From Actinomycetota bacterium (lineage in GTDB: Bacteria > Actinomycetota > Thermoleophilia > Solirubrobacterales > 70-9): a DNA stretch of 6,803 nt. Positions 1 through 5,170 of this stretch are shown here, piece after piece (within the stretch, counting starts at the first letter, position 1; each line of letters begins with the position of its first letter). A program made the translations under genes and the position numbers. The stretch covers positions 1-6,803 of the forward strand of contig JAFDWD010000368.1 in assembly GCA_018268695.1 (NCBI GenBank). The letters run 5' to 3'. The notes below the pieces were generated by a model. The model did not search any database. It worked only from the letters and a program-made list of their open reading frames with translations, and was not told the origin of the DNA.

Positions 1-464
1 ACGATCTCATTCTGCGGTTCGGGCCCACCGTCGTGGACTTCGCGGACGCAGTAGAGAGTCACCCCGTCGGGATGGAGCTCGAAGTCCGCGTAGCGCAGCG
101 CCGCCGGCTCCTCCGGTTCCGGCGTGATCGCGACCGGCTCGCCGCCGAGCTCCAGTCGGTAGGCGCGCTGGTCGGCGAAGTCGACGTAGACGGCAAGCTC
201 CGGCCCGAGCAGCTTCCAGGCGCCGCCGCCGTACTCGTGTACGCGGGTGCGGACGTTCACGCCCGCCGGGGTCACCTCTTCCGGCTCGCCGTCCGCCGGG
301 CGCCGCATCAGCGCGCTGCGCCCGCCCTCCGTCGGCCGACCCTCCGCCCACCAGACCGCGCCGTCGGCGGCGATCGTCGCTCCCCCGAGCCGGCGTCCGC
401 CGCGCGCCACGTCGGCGGGCGCGATCGGCGAGCGCCAGGAGCCGTAAGGGGCGACCTCGGCCAT
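1..464 (-). CDS. S9-family peptidase (prolyl oligopeptidase-like), N-terminal part
   Basis: Only the first 154 codons are present; the gene continues past the left edge of the window. The translation begins MAEVAPYGSWRSPIAPADVA and contains VRTRVHEYGGGAW at about residues 71-83. The opening YGSWRSPI and the VRTRVHEYGGG motif are typical of bacterial S9 peptidases annotated as prolyl oligopeptidase or dipeptidyl aminopeptidase. This part would form the first blades of the N-terminal beta-propeller that gates access to the C-terminal alpha/beta-hydrolase domain. The catalytic Ser-Asp-His triad lies outside the window and cannot be checked. No signal peptide is visible, so a cytoplasmic enzyme trimming short peptides is inferred. 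The ATG (464-462) shares one base with the TGA of the upstream carbonic anhydrase gene (466-464), so the two are probably co-transcribed and translationally coupled. High confidence in the family, none in substrate specificity. Confidence 0.85.
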   Translation of the reverse strand, partial: MAEVAPYGSWRSPIAPADVARGGRRLGGATIAADGAVWWAEGRPTEGGRSALMRRPADGEPEEVTPAGVNVRTRVHEYGGGAWKLLGPELAVYVDFADQRAYRLELGGEPVAITPEPEEPAALRYADFELHPDGVTLYCVREVHDGGPEPQNEI

Positions 465-985
465 CAGACGACTTCCTCGCCCGGCTCGTTGGCGACGACG
501 ACCTCGCGCAGCGCATGCGTGTCGACGTCGTAGACGAAGCCGCGTACCGAGTCGCGGTGGAGGAGGAAGTCGGAGCGTTTGACCCGCAGGATCGACTGCC
601 GCACGTCCGCCTCGACGTCGACGAAGGACTCGATCGCGAAGGCGGGCGCCACTCCGGTCGCCTCGCGCAGCTCGTCGCGGAAGCCGTCGTCTGACACCTT
701 CTGCAGGCCACAGTCGTCGTGGTGGATCAGCATCACCTCGCGCGTCCCGAGTTTGCGCTGGGACAGTGCCAGCGAGCGGATCACGTCGTCGGTGATCACC
801 CCGCCGGCGTTACGGAGCACGTGCGCCTCGCCGTCGCCGAGCCCGAGTGCCGCGAAGACGTCGAGTCGCGAGTCCATGCAGGTGACGACCGCCAGGTGAC
901 GGCTCGGTTCGACCGCCAGATGGCGAGGCTCGAGTTCAGCCGCGAAGGCCCGATTGTTGGCAACCAGCTCGTCGATCACGGACAT
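464..985 (-). CDS. beta-class carbonic anhydrase
   Basis: This 173-residue protein should catalyse reversible hydration of CO2 to bicarbonate in the cytoplasm, using one zinc ion per subunit. The beta-class signatures are complete: the Cys-x-Asp-x-Arg motif as CMDSR (Cys36, Asp38, Arg40) and the His-x-x-Cys motif in HHDDCG (His89, Cys92). Together these supply the zinc ligands Cys36, His89 and Cys92 and the Asp/Arg dyad that controls active-site opening. HVLRNAGGVITDDVIRSLAL at residues 55-74 is also characteristic. The short length and these motifs place it with the compact actinobacterial type represented by Mycobacterium tuberculosis Rv1284, rather than the longer plant-like enzymes. The ATG at 985 is preceded seven bases upstream by TAGGGT, which suggests a leaderless transcript. 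It is the first gene of an apparent two-gene operon with the S9 peptidase. Little ambiguity. Confidence 0.95.
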   Translation of the reverse strand: MSVIDELVANNRAFAAELEPRHLAVEPSRHLAVVTCMDSRLDVFAALGLGDGEAHVLRNAGGVITDDVIRSLALSQRKLGTREVMLIHHDDCGLQKVSDDGFRDELREATGVAPAFAIESFVDVEADVRQSILRVKRSDFLLHRDSVRGFVYDVDTHALREVVVANEPGEEVV

Positions 986-992
986 GGCGCGG

Positions 993-998
993 ACCCTA
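993..998 (-). promoter_or_regulatory. candidate -10 box for leaderless carbonic anhydrase transcript
   Basis: On the minus strand TAGGGT (TAnnnT pattern) is followed by seven bases and then the ATG of the carbonic anhydrase gene. A start site about seven bases after a -10 box would fall on the A of ATG, giving an mRNA without a 5' leader. No Shine-Dalgarno sequence or clear -35 box is visible. Confidence 0.4.
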
Positions 999-1091
999 CC
1001 GCGACGTGTTGCCGGGTCGGAGGCGGGGTGGGGCGGTGCAGCCTGAGGCGACGGCTTCCCACCGCACTGCCCAAGACGCCAACCGTCCCAA

Positions 1092-1097
1092 TAGATT
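1092..1097 (+). promoter_or_regulatory. candidate -10 box for leaderless acetyltransferase transcript
   Basis: TAGATT (TAnnnT pattern, four of six consensus bases) lies exactly seven bases before the ATG at 1105. The leader has no purine-rich ribosome site, so a leaderless mRNA starting at the ATG is the simplest reading. No convincing -35 box was found. Confidence 0.45.
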
Positions 1098-1104
1098 CCA
1101 CCCG

Positions 1105-1602
1105 ATGCCCGATACCGCCACCGAGCCCACCATCCGCGCCGCGACCGAAGGCGACGTCCAGCTGATCTTCGACCTGATCTGCGAGCTGGCGACCTACGAG
1201 AAACTCCGCGACGAGGTTGTCGGCACGCCGGAGATCCTGCGGGAGACGCTCTTCGAGCAACGCGCCGCCGAGGCCTTGGTCGTCGAATCCGCCGCGGGCG
1301 AGGTGGTCGGCTACGCGCTCTTCTACACGACCTTCTCGAGCTTCGAGTGCCGCGCCGGCATCTGGCTCGAGGACGTCTACGTGAAGCCGGAGCACCGCCG
1401 CGGCGGTGTCGGCCGCAAGGTCCTCGAGCACCTCGCCGGCATCGCCGAGGCCCGTGGCAACGTCCGCCTCGAGTGGGTCGCCCTCGACTGGAACGAACCG
1501 GCTCTGAACTTCTACGAGAAGCTCGGTGCCGCGACCCTCGACGACTGGCTCATCCACCGGCTCGAGATCGACGGCATCCGCCGCCTCGCGGCCGGCGAGT
1601 AA
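1105..1602 (+). CDS. GNAT-family N-acetyltransferase, diamine/spermidine acetyltransferase-like
   Basis: A 165-residue single-domain GNAT enzyme that should transfer the acetyl group of acetyl-CoA to a primary amine. The fold is visible in order: beta1 with TIRAATEGDV (residues 9-18), the acidic strand GIWLEDVYVKPEHRRGGVG (85-103) carrying the acetyl-CoA pyrophosphate loop RRGGVG (98-103), and the C-terminal WNEPALNFYEKLGA (129-142). Spacing and wording, particularly ELATYEKL, WLEDVYV and DWNEPALNFY, resemble spermidine/spermine N1-acetyltransferases and thialysine acetyltransferases. There a Tyr equivalent to Tyr137 is the proposed general acid. The substrate is therefore probably a polyamine or diamine, but this is family inference. 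The reading frame extends upstream to a GTG at 1006. The ATG at 1105 is preferred because the GNAT fold starts right after it and a -10-like box sits seven bases before it. Twelve bases separate its stop from the membrane protein, so they are probably co-transcribed. Confidence 0.88.
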   Translation: MPDTATEPTIRAATEGDVQLIFDLICELATYEKLRDEVVGTPEILRETLFEQRAAEALVVESAAGEVVGYALFYTTFSSFECRAGIWLEDVYVKPEHRRGGVGRKVLEHLAGIAEARGNVRLEWVALDWNEPALNFYEKLGAATLDDWLIHRLEIDGIRRLAAGE

Positions 1603-1614
1603 CGGACGCCGACC

Positions 1615-2496
1615 ATGCTCGCCGCCCGCAACCGTCGCTTCCGGATCGCGGCGGCGTTCGCGGCGGCGGGCTGGCTGCTGCTTGCCGCAATGGACCTGAT
1701 CGAGGCCCTCAATGCCTTTCGGGAGACGGTGCCCGGAGGCTATGACGCCGCCGTGGTCATCTCCCTCGCCTCGCACCTGGTGGGGGCCGCCGGCTGGTCC
1801 ATGGTCGCCGGCGCGTTCGGCGCCGAGATCGACTGGGCCTGGCTGTGGTCGGGCGCCACCGTCGTCGCGACGACCTACTGCGTCTACTTCGTCAGTTGGG
1901 TCTTCCGTACGTTTGCGCTGTTGTCCGACACTCACAATGGCGACTACCGCGGGTACTACATCGCGACGACCATCGGGACCCTGATCTTCGCGGTGGGCGC
2001 CTGTGTCGTGGCCACCGGCCCCAGAGGGGCGAGGGCCGGAACGTCGCGAGCTTCCCGGGTCCAGGTCGGCGCAGCCTTGTTCGCCGTCGCTTCCCTCGCC
2101 CTCACGATCGGCGCGCTCTCACTGCAGTCCTTCTACTCCTCCGCGGGCGCCGTGCACGAAGCGACCATCGGCACGCTGCTCGAGGCCGTCGGCGCCCTCC
2201 TTACCGGGGCTGCCGCGCTGGTGTTCACCGCCGGTGCGAGGCGACCTCTCGCCGTCCGCGAAAGGGCGGTCGTCGGAGCGGGCGTGGTCGCCGTCATCGC
2301 CGCCCTCTGCCTCGTCGTCGGCGAAGGGCTGATCGCCTACGCCTCCTCGACCCGCGGCGGCCTCGGCTGGCTGGAGGCCATCGCCTGGCTCGCCGTCGCC
2401 AGCCGCCTCGCCCTCGTCGGCGCCTTCGTCGCCGTCGCCCTCGGTGCCCGCACCGTGCGCGACCGCTCAGTGCTCGACGCCGCCGGCGCGGCGTAG
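1615..2496 (+). CDS. unrecognised polytopic membrane protein (about 8 helices)
   Basis: I do not recognise this 293-residue protein. It is strongly hydrophobic, with probable membrane helices near residues 12-29, 44-68, 77-98, 113-134, 151-170, 184-207, 217-242 and 252-277. The N-terminus MLAARNRRFR is basic and the C-terminus short and polar, so both ends are probably cytoplasmic. The loop after helix 3 (LSDTHNGDYRGYY, 103-115) is the most polar and aromatic segment and could be functional. Helices 1-4 and 5-8 have similar spacing, separated by a basic linker at about 136-148, which hints at an internal duplication, but sequence similarity between the halves is weak by eye. It starts 12 bases after the acetyltransferase stop, with only a poor ribosome site, and its last 30 bases overlap the convergent sigma factor gene. 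No conserved enzyme motif is visible. Confidence 0.75.
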   Translation: MLAARNRRFRIAAAFAAAGWLLLAAMDLIEALNAFRETVPGGYDAAVVISLASHLVGAAGWSMVAGAFGAEIDWAWLWSGATVVATTYCVYFVSWVFRTFALLSDTHNGDYRGYYIATTIGTLIFAVGACVVATGPRGARAGTSRASRVQVGAALFAVASLALTIGALSLQSFYSSAGAVHEATIGTLLEAVGALLTGAAALVFTAGARRPLAVRERAVVGAGVVAVIAALCLVVGEGLIAYASSTRGGLGWLEAIAWLAVASRLALVGAFVAVALGARTVRDRSVLDAAGAA

Positions 2497-3732
2497 GAGA
2501 AGCTCGCGCTCGCTCTCGTTGCCGGTGAGCGCGGCGGCACGGCGGAACTCGCTCGCCGCCTCCTCCTGTCGTCCCAGTCGGGAGAGGAGGTCGCCGCGGA
2601 CACTGGGGAGGAGGTGATACTCGCGGAGGGCAGGGTCGGCGGCGATGCGTTCGAGCAGGGCGAGGCCGACCTCCGGGCCGAAGGCCATGCCGACGGCGAC
2701 CGCGCGGTTCAGCTCGACGACCGGGCTCGGGGCGATCGCCGCGAGCGCCTCGTAGAGCGCGGCGATCCGCACCCAGTCCGTCTCGTCGGCCTCCAGCGCC
2801 CGCCCGTGGCAGGCCGCGATCGCCGCCTGCAGCCCGTAGGGGCCGAGCGGTGCCGGCAGCTCTTCGGCGCGCTTCAGCGCCGCCACCCCACGGACGAGGA
2901 GCAGCGGGTCCCAGCGCGAGCGGACCTGGTCGAGCAGAAGGATCGGCTCGCCGTCTGGCCCCAGCCGCGCGCCCAGCCGCGAGGCCTGGATCTCCAGCAG
3001 CGCGATCAGCCCGTGCGCCTCCGGCTCCGCCGGCGCCAGCGCGGCGAGGATCCGACCCAGCCGCAGCGCTTCCTCGCAGAGCTCGGTGCGGATCCAGCGG
3101 TCGCCGGAGCTCGCCGCGTAGCCCTCGTTGAAGATCAGGTAGACGACCTCGAGCACGTCGGGCAGCCGCGCGCGCAGAGCGCTCCCGACCGGCACCTCGA
3201 AGTCGGCCCGCACCTCGCGCAGCGTCTTCTTCGCCCGCGTCAGCCGCTGCGCCACGGTCGGCTCGCCGACCAGGAACGCGCGGGCGATCTCCGCCGTCGT
3301 CAGCCCGCCGAGGAGGCGCAGCGTCAGTGCCACCCGCGCCTCGGTCGAGAGGGCCGGGTGGCAGCAGGTGAACATCAGCGCCAGCAGCTCGTCGCCGACC
3401 TCGTCGTCGGCCGCGGCGGCGAAGTCGACGCCGTCCATGGCCAACATGATCCCCAGCTCGTGTGCCACCTCCTCGCGCTTGCGCTCGTAGGTGGAGGCCC
3501 GCCGGGCGAGGTCGATCGCCCGGTTCCGCGCCGTCGCCATCAGCCAGGCGCCGGGGTTGTCGGGGATGCCGTCGCGCGGCCAGCGCTCGAGCGCCGCCAG
3601 GAGCGCGTCCTGCGCCAGGTCCTCGGCCAGCCCGACGTCGCGGACGAGCCGCGCCAGGCCGGCGACGAGGCGGGCGGACTCGATCCGCCAGACCGCCTCG
3701 ACCGCCGCCCTGGCATCGGTCGCCGACGCCAT
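2467..3732 (-). CDS. ECF RNA polymerase sigma factor, ECF42 group, with TPR-like C-terminal half
   Basis: A 421-residue sigma factor, about twice the usual ECF length. Region 2 occupies roughly residues 10-80 (EDLAQDALLAALERWP, then GAWLMATARNRAIDLARR, the core-binding and -10-recognition helices). Region 4 occupies about 127-176, with the helix-turn-helix GLTTAEIARAFLVGEPTVAQ for -35 recognition. From about 185 a helical extension follows with the family signatures YLIFNEGY (198-205) and VELNRAVAVG (339-348), ending in TPR-like helices to 415. This architecture defines the ECF42 group, which lacks a classical anti-sigma factor; the C-terminal domain is thought to be needed for activity. The partner DGPF protein lies immediately upstream, as is usual for the group. 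ATG at 3732 shares one base with that gene's TGA; a GTG directly before it at 3735 could also initiate. The gene's 3' end overlaps the convergent membrane protein gene by 30 bases. Confidence 0.93.
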   Translation of the reverse strand: MASATDARAAVEAVWRIESARLVAGLARLVRDVGLAEDLAQDALLAALERWPRDGIPDNPGAWLMATARNRAIDLARRASTYERKREEVAHELGIMLAMDGVDFAAAADDEVGDELLALMFTCCHPALSTEARVALTLRLLGGLTTAEIARAFLVGEPTVAQRLTRAKKTLREVRADFEVPVGSALRARLPDVLEVVYLIFNEGYAASSGDRWIRTELCEEALRLGRILAALAPAEPEAHGLIALLEIQASRLGARLGPDGEPILLLDQVRSRWDPLLLVRGVAALKRAEELPAPLGPYGLQAAIAACHGRALEADETDWVRIAALYEALAAIAPSPVVELNRAVAVGMAFGPEVGLALLERIAADPALREYHLLPSVRGDLLSRLGRQEEAASEFRRAAALTGNESERELLLRRAGGVEH

Positions 3733-4130
3733 CACTCGCCCGGATGGAGCCCGGGGTCGTAGCCGATCCGCTCGCGCACGTCGGGCGGGAAGTCCTCCAT
3801 CTCGAAGATCGGGCGGACCTCGATCCGGCAGTTCTCACCCGGACAGCGTTTCGCCCACTCGATCGCCTCCTCGGTCGAGCGCGCCTGAATGATCCAGTAC
3901 CCGCCGACGACCTCCTTGGCCTCCGCGAACGGCCCGTCGGTGACCTTCACCTCGCCGCCGCTGAAGCTGACCGACGCCCCGTCGCTCGACGGTCGCAGCC
4001 CGTCCAGCGCCAGCAGCATCCCGGCCTTGCGCAGCTCGTCGTTGTAGCGGGACATCGTTTCCACGGCCTCGGCCGAGGGATTCCAGTCCGACTCCTCGAT
4101 TTCGGGATACATGAACATCATGAAACGCAT
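3732..4130 (-). CDS. DGPF/YCII-related domain protein
   Basis: This 132-residue protein belongs to the YCII-related superfamily, in the DGPF subgroup. It shows the start MRFMMFMYPE, the namesake DGPF motif at residues 65-68 within VTDGPFAEAKE, GGYWIIQA (76-83) where the family has a conserved G-x-x-x-x-x-A strand, and the C-terminal IEVRPIFEMEDFPP (103-116). Such proteins form small alpha/beta dimers. Their biochemical role is not established, and proposals from the YCII family include small-molecule binding or enzymatic turnover. DGPF genes are the characteristic neighbours and targets of ECF42 sigma factors, and here the gene is first in a two-gene operon with one. A GGAG ribosome site lies seven bases before the ATG, unlike most other genes in the window, and an ECF-type promoter is visible further upstream. 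Two cysteines (96, 101) are present; I assign no role to them. Confidence 0.92.
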   Translation of the reverse strand: MRFMMFMYPEIEESDWNPSAEAVETMSRYNDELRKAGMLLALDGLRPSSDGASVSFSGGEVKVTDGPFAEAKEVVGGYWIIQARSTEEAIEWAKRCPGENCRIEVRPIFEMEDFPPDVRERIGYDPGLHPGE

Positions 4131-4137
4131 AGCGGTA

Positions 4138-4141
4138 CTCC
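4138..4141 (-). promoter_or_regulatory. ribosome binding site of the DGPF gene
   Basis: On the minus strand GGAG is followed by seven bases and ATG (4130). It fixes the start and contrasts with the leaderless-looking starts elsewhere, consistent with a leader of about 54 bases from the promoter at 4191-4217. Confidence 0.6.
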
Positions 4142-4154
4142 GTTCTCTGTCTCA

Positions 4155-4169
4155 CTCGGTCGATCCGAG
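4155..4169. repeat. short inverted repeat in the DGPF-sigma leader
   Basis: CTCGG (4155-4159) and CCGAG (4165-4169) flank five bases and form a perfect 5-bp inverted repeat between the candidate promoter and the ribosome site. It could be an operator or a small RNA hairpin in the leader. At this size it may also be chance in GC-rich DNA. Confidence 0.3.
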
Positions 4170-4190
4170 AATCAACCCTGTCACCTCGAG

Positions 4191-4217
4191 GACGAACGGA
4201 CGGATCGAAAATCGACA
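4191..4217 (-). promoter_or_regulatory. candidate ECF42-type promoter for the DGPF-sigma operon
   Basis: Reading the minus strand, TGTCGA (4217-4212) is followed by a 17-base spacer and CGTC (4194-4191). From memory, the motif reported for ECF42 in Streptomyces is TGTCGA at -35 and CGTC/CGAC-like at -10, so this fits both boxes and usual ECF spacing. Transcription would start near 4184, giving a leader of about 54 bases. It implies positive autoregulation of the operon by its own sigma factor. Confidence 0.6.
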
Positions 4218-4255
4218 CGACCTGATTCGGCTTCAACACAATGGACGGAAAAAAC

Positions 4256-4284
4256 TTGACAAAGGGCCCGCCACGGGGTGAGAT
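4256..4284 (+). promoter_or_regulatory. candidate housekeeping promoter for the response regulator
   Basis: A perfect TTGACA (4256-4261), immediately preceded by an A6 tract (4249-4254), is followed by 17 bases and TGAGAT (4279-4284), which matches only three of six -10 consensus bases. The start would lie near 4291, a few bases before the TTG start codon. The -35 box is striking in GC-rich DNA; the -10 is weak. Confidence 0.4.
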
Positions 4285-4295
4285 TCGGGTAGGAA

Positions 4296-5063
4296 TTGGA
4301 ATCGCTATCGAGAGAGCCTGGCGACGGAAGGCGCAAGGTTCTGGCGATCGGGCGAGACCTCGGAGGAGGCGGGTTACTGCGAGGGCTCTCGGATGGAGCC
4401 AGGACCGAGCTGGTCCACGCCGAAAGTGGTAACGATGGGCTGCGCGCGTTCTACGAGCGCCAGCCCGACCTCGTCGTGCTCGATCTCGACCTGCCGGATG
4501 CCGAGGGGCTCGACATCCTGGCGACGATCCGGGCGCTCTCCGACGTCCCGGTCCTGGCGCTGAGCGGGGACGAGGAGGAGGGACGGGTGGCGGCGCTGCG
4601 GGCGGGCGCCGACGATTGTGTGTCCAAGCCCCCGTCGGAGGTCGAGCTGGAAGCCCGGGTGGAAGCGCTGCTCCGGCGCCCGCGCCACGGCGATCTACGC
4701 CCGGTGATCCTCACCGACGACTACGTGGAGATCGACCGCGTGCGCCACCGCGTCACGGTCCTCGGGCAGGAGGTCGGGCTGACCCCGATCGAGTTCCGCA
4801 TGCTCGCGACCTTCGCCGAAAATCCGGGCCGGGTGCTGGGGCACGGCCAGTTGCTGGAAATGGTCTGGGGCGACCGCATCCGCGAGCGCGACGAGGTGAA
4901 GCTCTACGTCAGCTACCTGCGGCGCAAGCTCGGCGCCGCCGCCGACGTCGACCCGGTGGAGACGGTTCGCGGCGTCGGCTATCGCTACCGGCCGCGCCTG
5001 GTGGGCTCGGGCAGCGGCAGTGGCGGTGTCAACGGCCAAGGGCGGGTCGCCGAAAATAGTTGA
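4296..5063 (+). CDS. OmpR-family response regulator (orphan, altered receiver)
   Basis: A 255-residue two-domain regulator. The receiver (about residues 13-128) keeps the phosphoacceptor Asp63 in VVLDLDLP, Ser90 in LALSG and Lys111 in VSKP. However, the acidic pair that normally reads E/D-D-D after the first strand is AIGRD here, leaving one acid (Asp21) and an Arg at position 20. The aromatic switch position of GADDY is Cys108. The winged helix (about 138-233) is well conserved: LTPIEFRMLATFAENPGRVL, VKLYVSYLRRKL and ETVRGVGYRYRP, so sequence-specific DNA binding is expected. A Gly/Ser-rich tail of about 20 residues follows, unusual for the family. An in-frame TAG at 4290-4292 makes TTG at 4296 the first possible start, with only AGGA close before it. 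No histidine kinase gene is adjacent. Phosphorylation may still occur, but Mg2+ binding is probably changed. The secreted fibre gene follows 107 bases downstream. Confidence 0.9.
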   Translation: MESLSREPGDGRRKVLAIGRDLGGGGLLRGLSDGARTELVHAESGNDGLRAFYERQPDLVVLDLDLPDAEGLDILATIRALSDVPVLALSGDEEEGRVAALRAGADDCVSKPPSEVELEARVEALLRRPRHGDLRPVILTDDYVEIDRVRHRVTVLGQEVGLTPIEFRMLATFAENPGRVLGHGQLLEMVWGDRIRERDEVKLYVSYLRRKLGAAADVDPVETVRGVGYRYRPRLVGSGSGSGGVNGQGRVAENS

Positions 5064-5126
5064 CGGGCCGTACCGCTTTTTCGATCCGCGATTGGGTACT
5101 GACGTCCGTTTCCACCGTTCTCATAC

Positions 5127-5150
5127 CGGCCTGATTCACGGTTCAGACCG
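5127..5150. repeat. imperfect inverted repeat upstream of the fibre gene
   Basis: CGGCCTGA (5127-5134) and TCAGACCG (5143-5150) are inverted with one mismatch around eight bases, 20 bases before the ATG at 5171. It could be an operator, possibly for the adjacent regulator, but OmpR-family sites are more often direct repeats. I found no convincing promoter in the 107-base gap 5064-5170. Confidence 0.2.
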
Positions 5151-5170
5151 AGATTGCCGACGCCTTCGGC

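Noticed and set aside
516..522. TGTCGA on the plus strand inside the carbonic anhydrase gene as another ECF42 promoter
   Set aside because: It lies in a coding region on the opposite strand with no gene positioned to be driven by it.
7..711. Minus-strand open frame of 234 codons at the left end
   Set aside because: Arg/Ser-rich shadow of the S9 peptidase and carbonic anhydrase, both of which show clear family motifs in other frames.
2614..3762. Long plus-strand open frame of 382 codons opposite the sigma factor gene
   Set aside because: It is an antisense frame held open by GC-rich codon bias; its translation is Arg/Gln-rich with no domain, while the minus strand encodes a complete conserved sigma factor.
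2294..3838. Minus-strand open frame of 514 codons overlapping sigma and DGPF genes in another frame
   Set aside because: The translation is extremely Arg/Gly/Ala-rich and low-complexity; the real genes in this strand use a different frame.
5060..5065. TTGACG overlapping the regulator stop codon as a -35 box for the fibre gene
   Set aside because: No acceptable -10 box occurs 16-18 bases downstream.
5028..5081. GTCAAC/GTTGAC inverted repeat (5028-5033, 5059-5064) followed by a T5 run, as terminator of the response regulator gene
   Set aside because: The loop is 25 bases, the stem only six, and the T run begins 13 bases after it, so it does not look like an intrinsic terminator.
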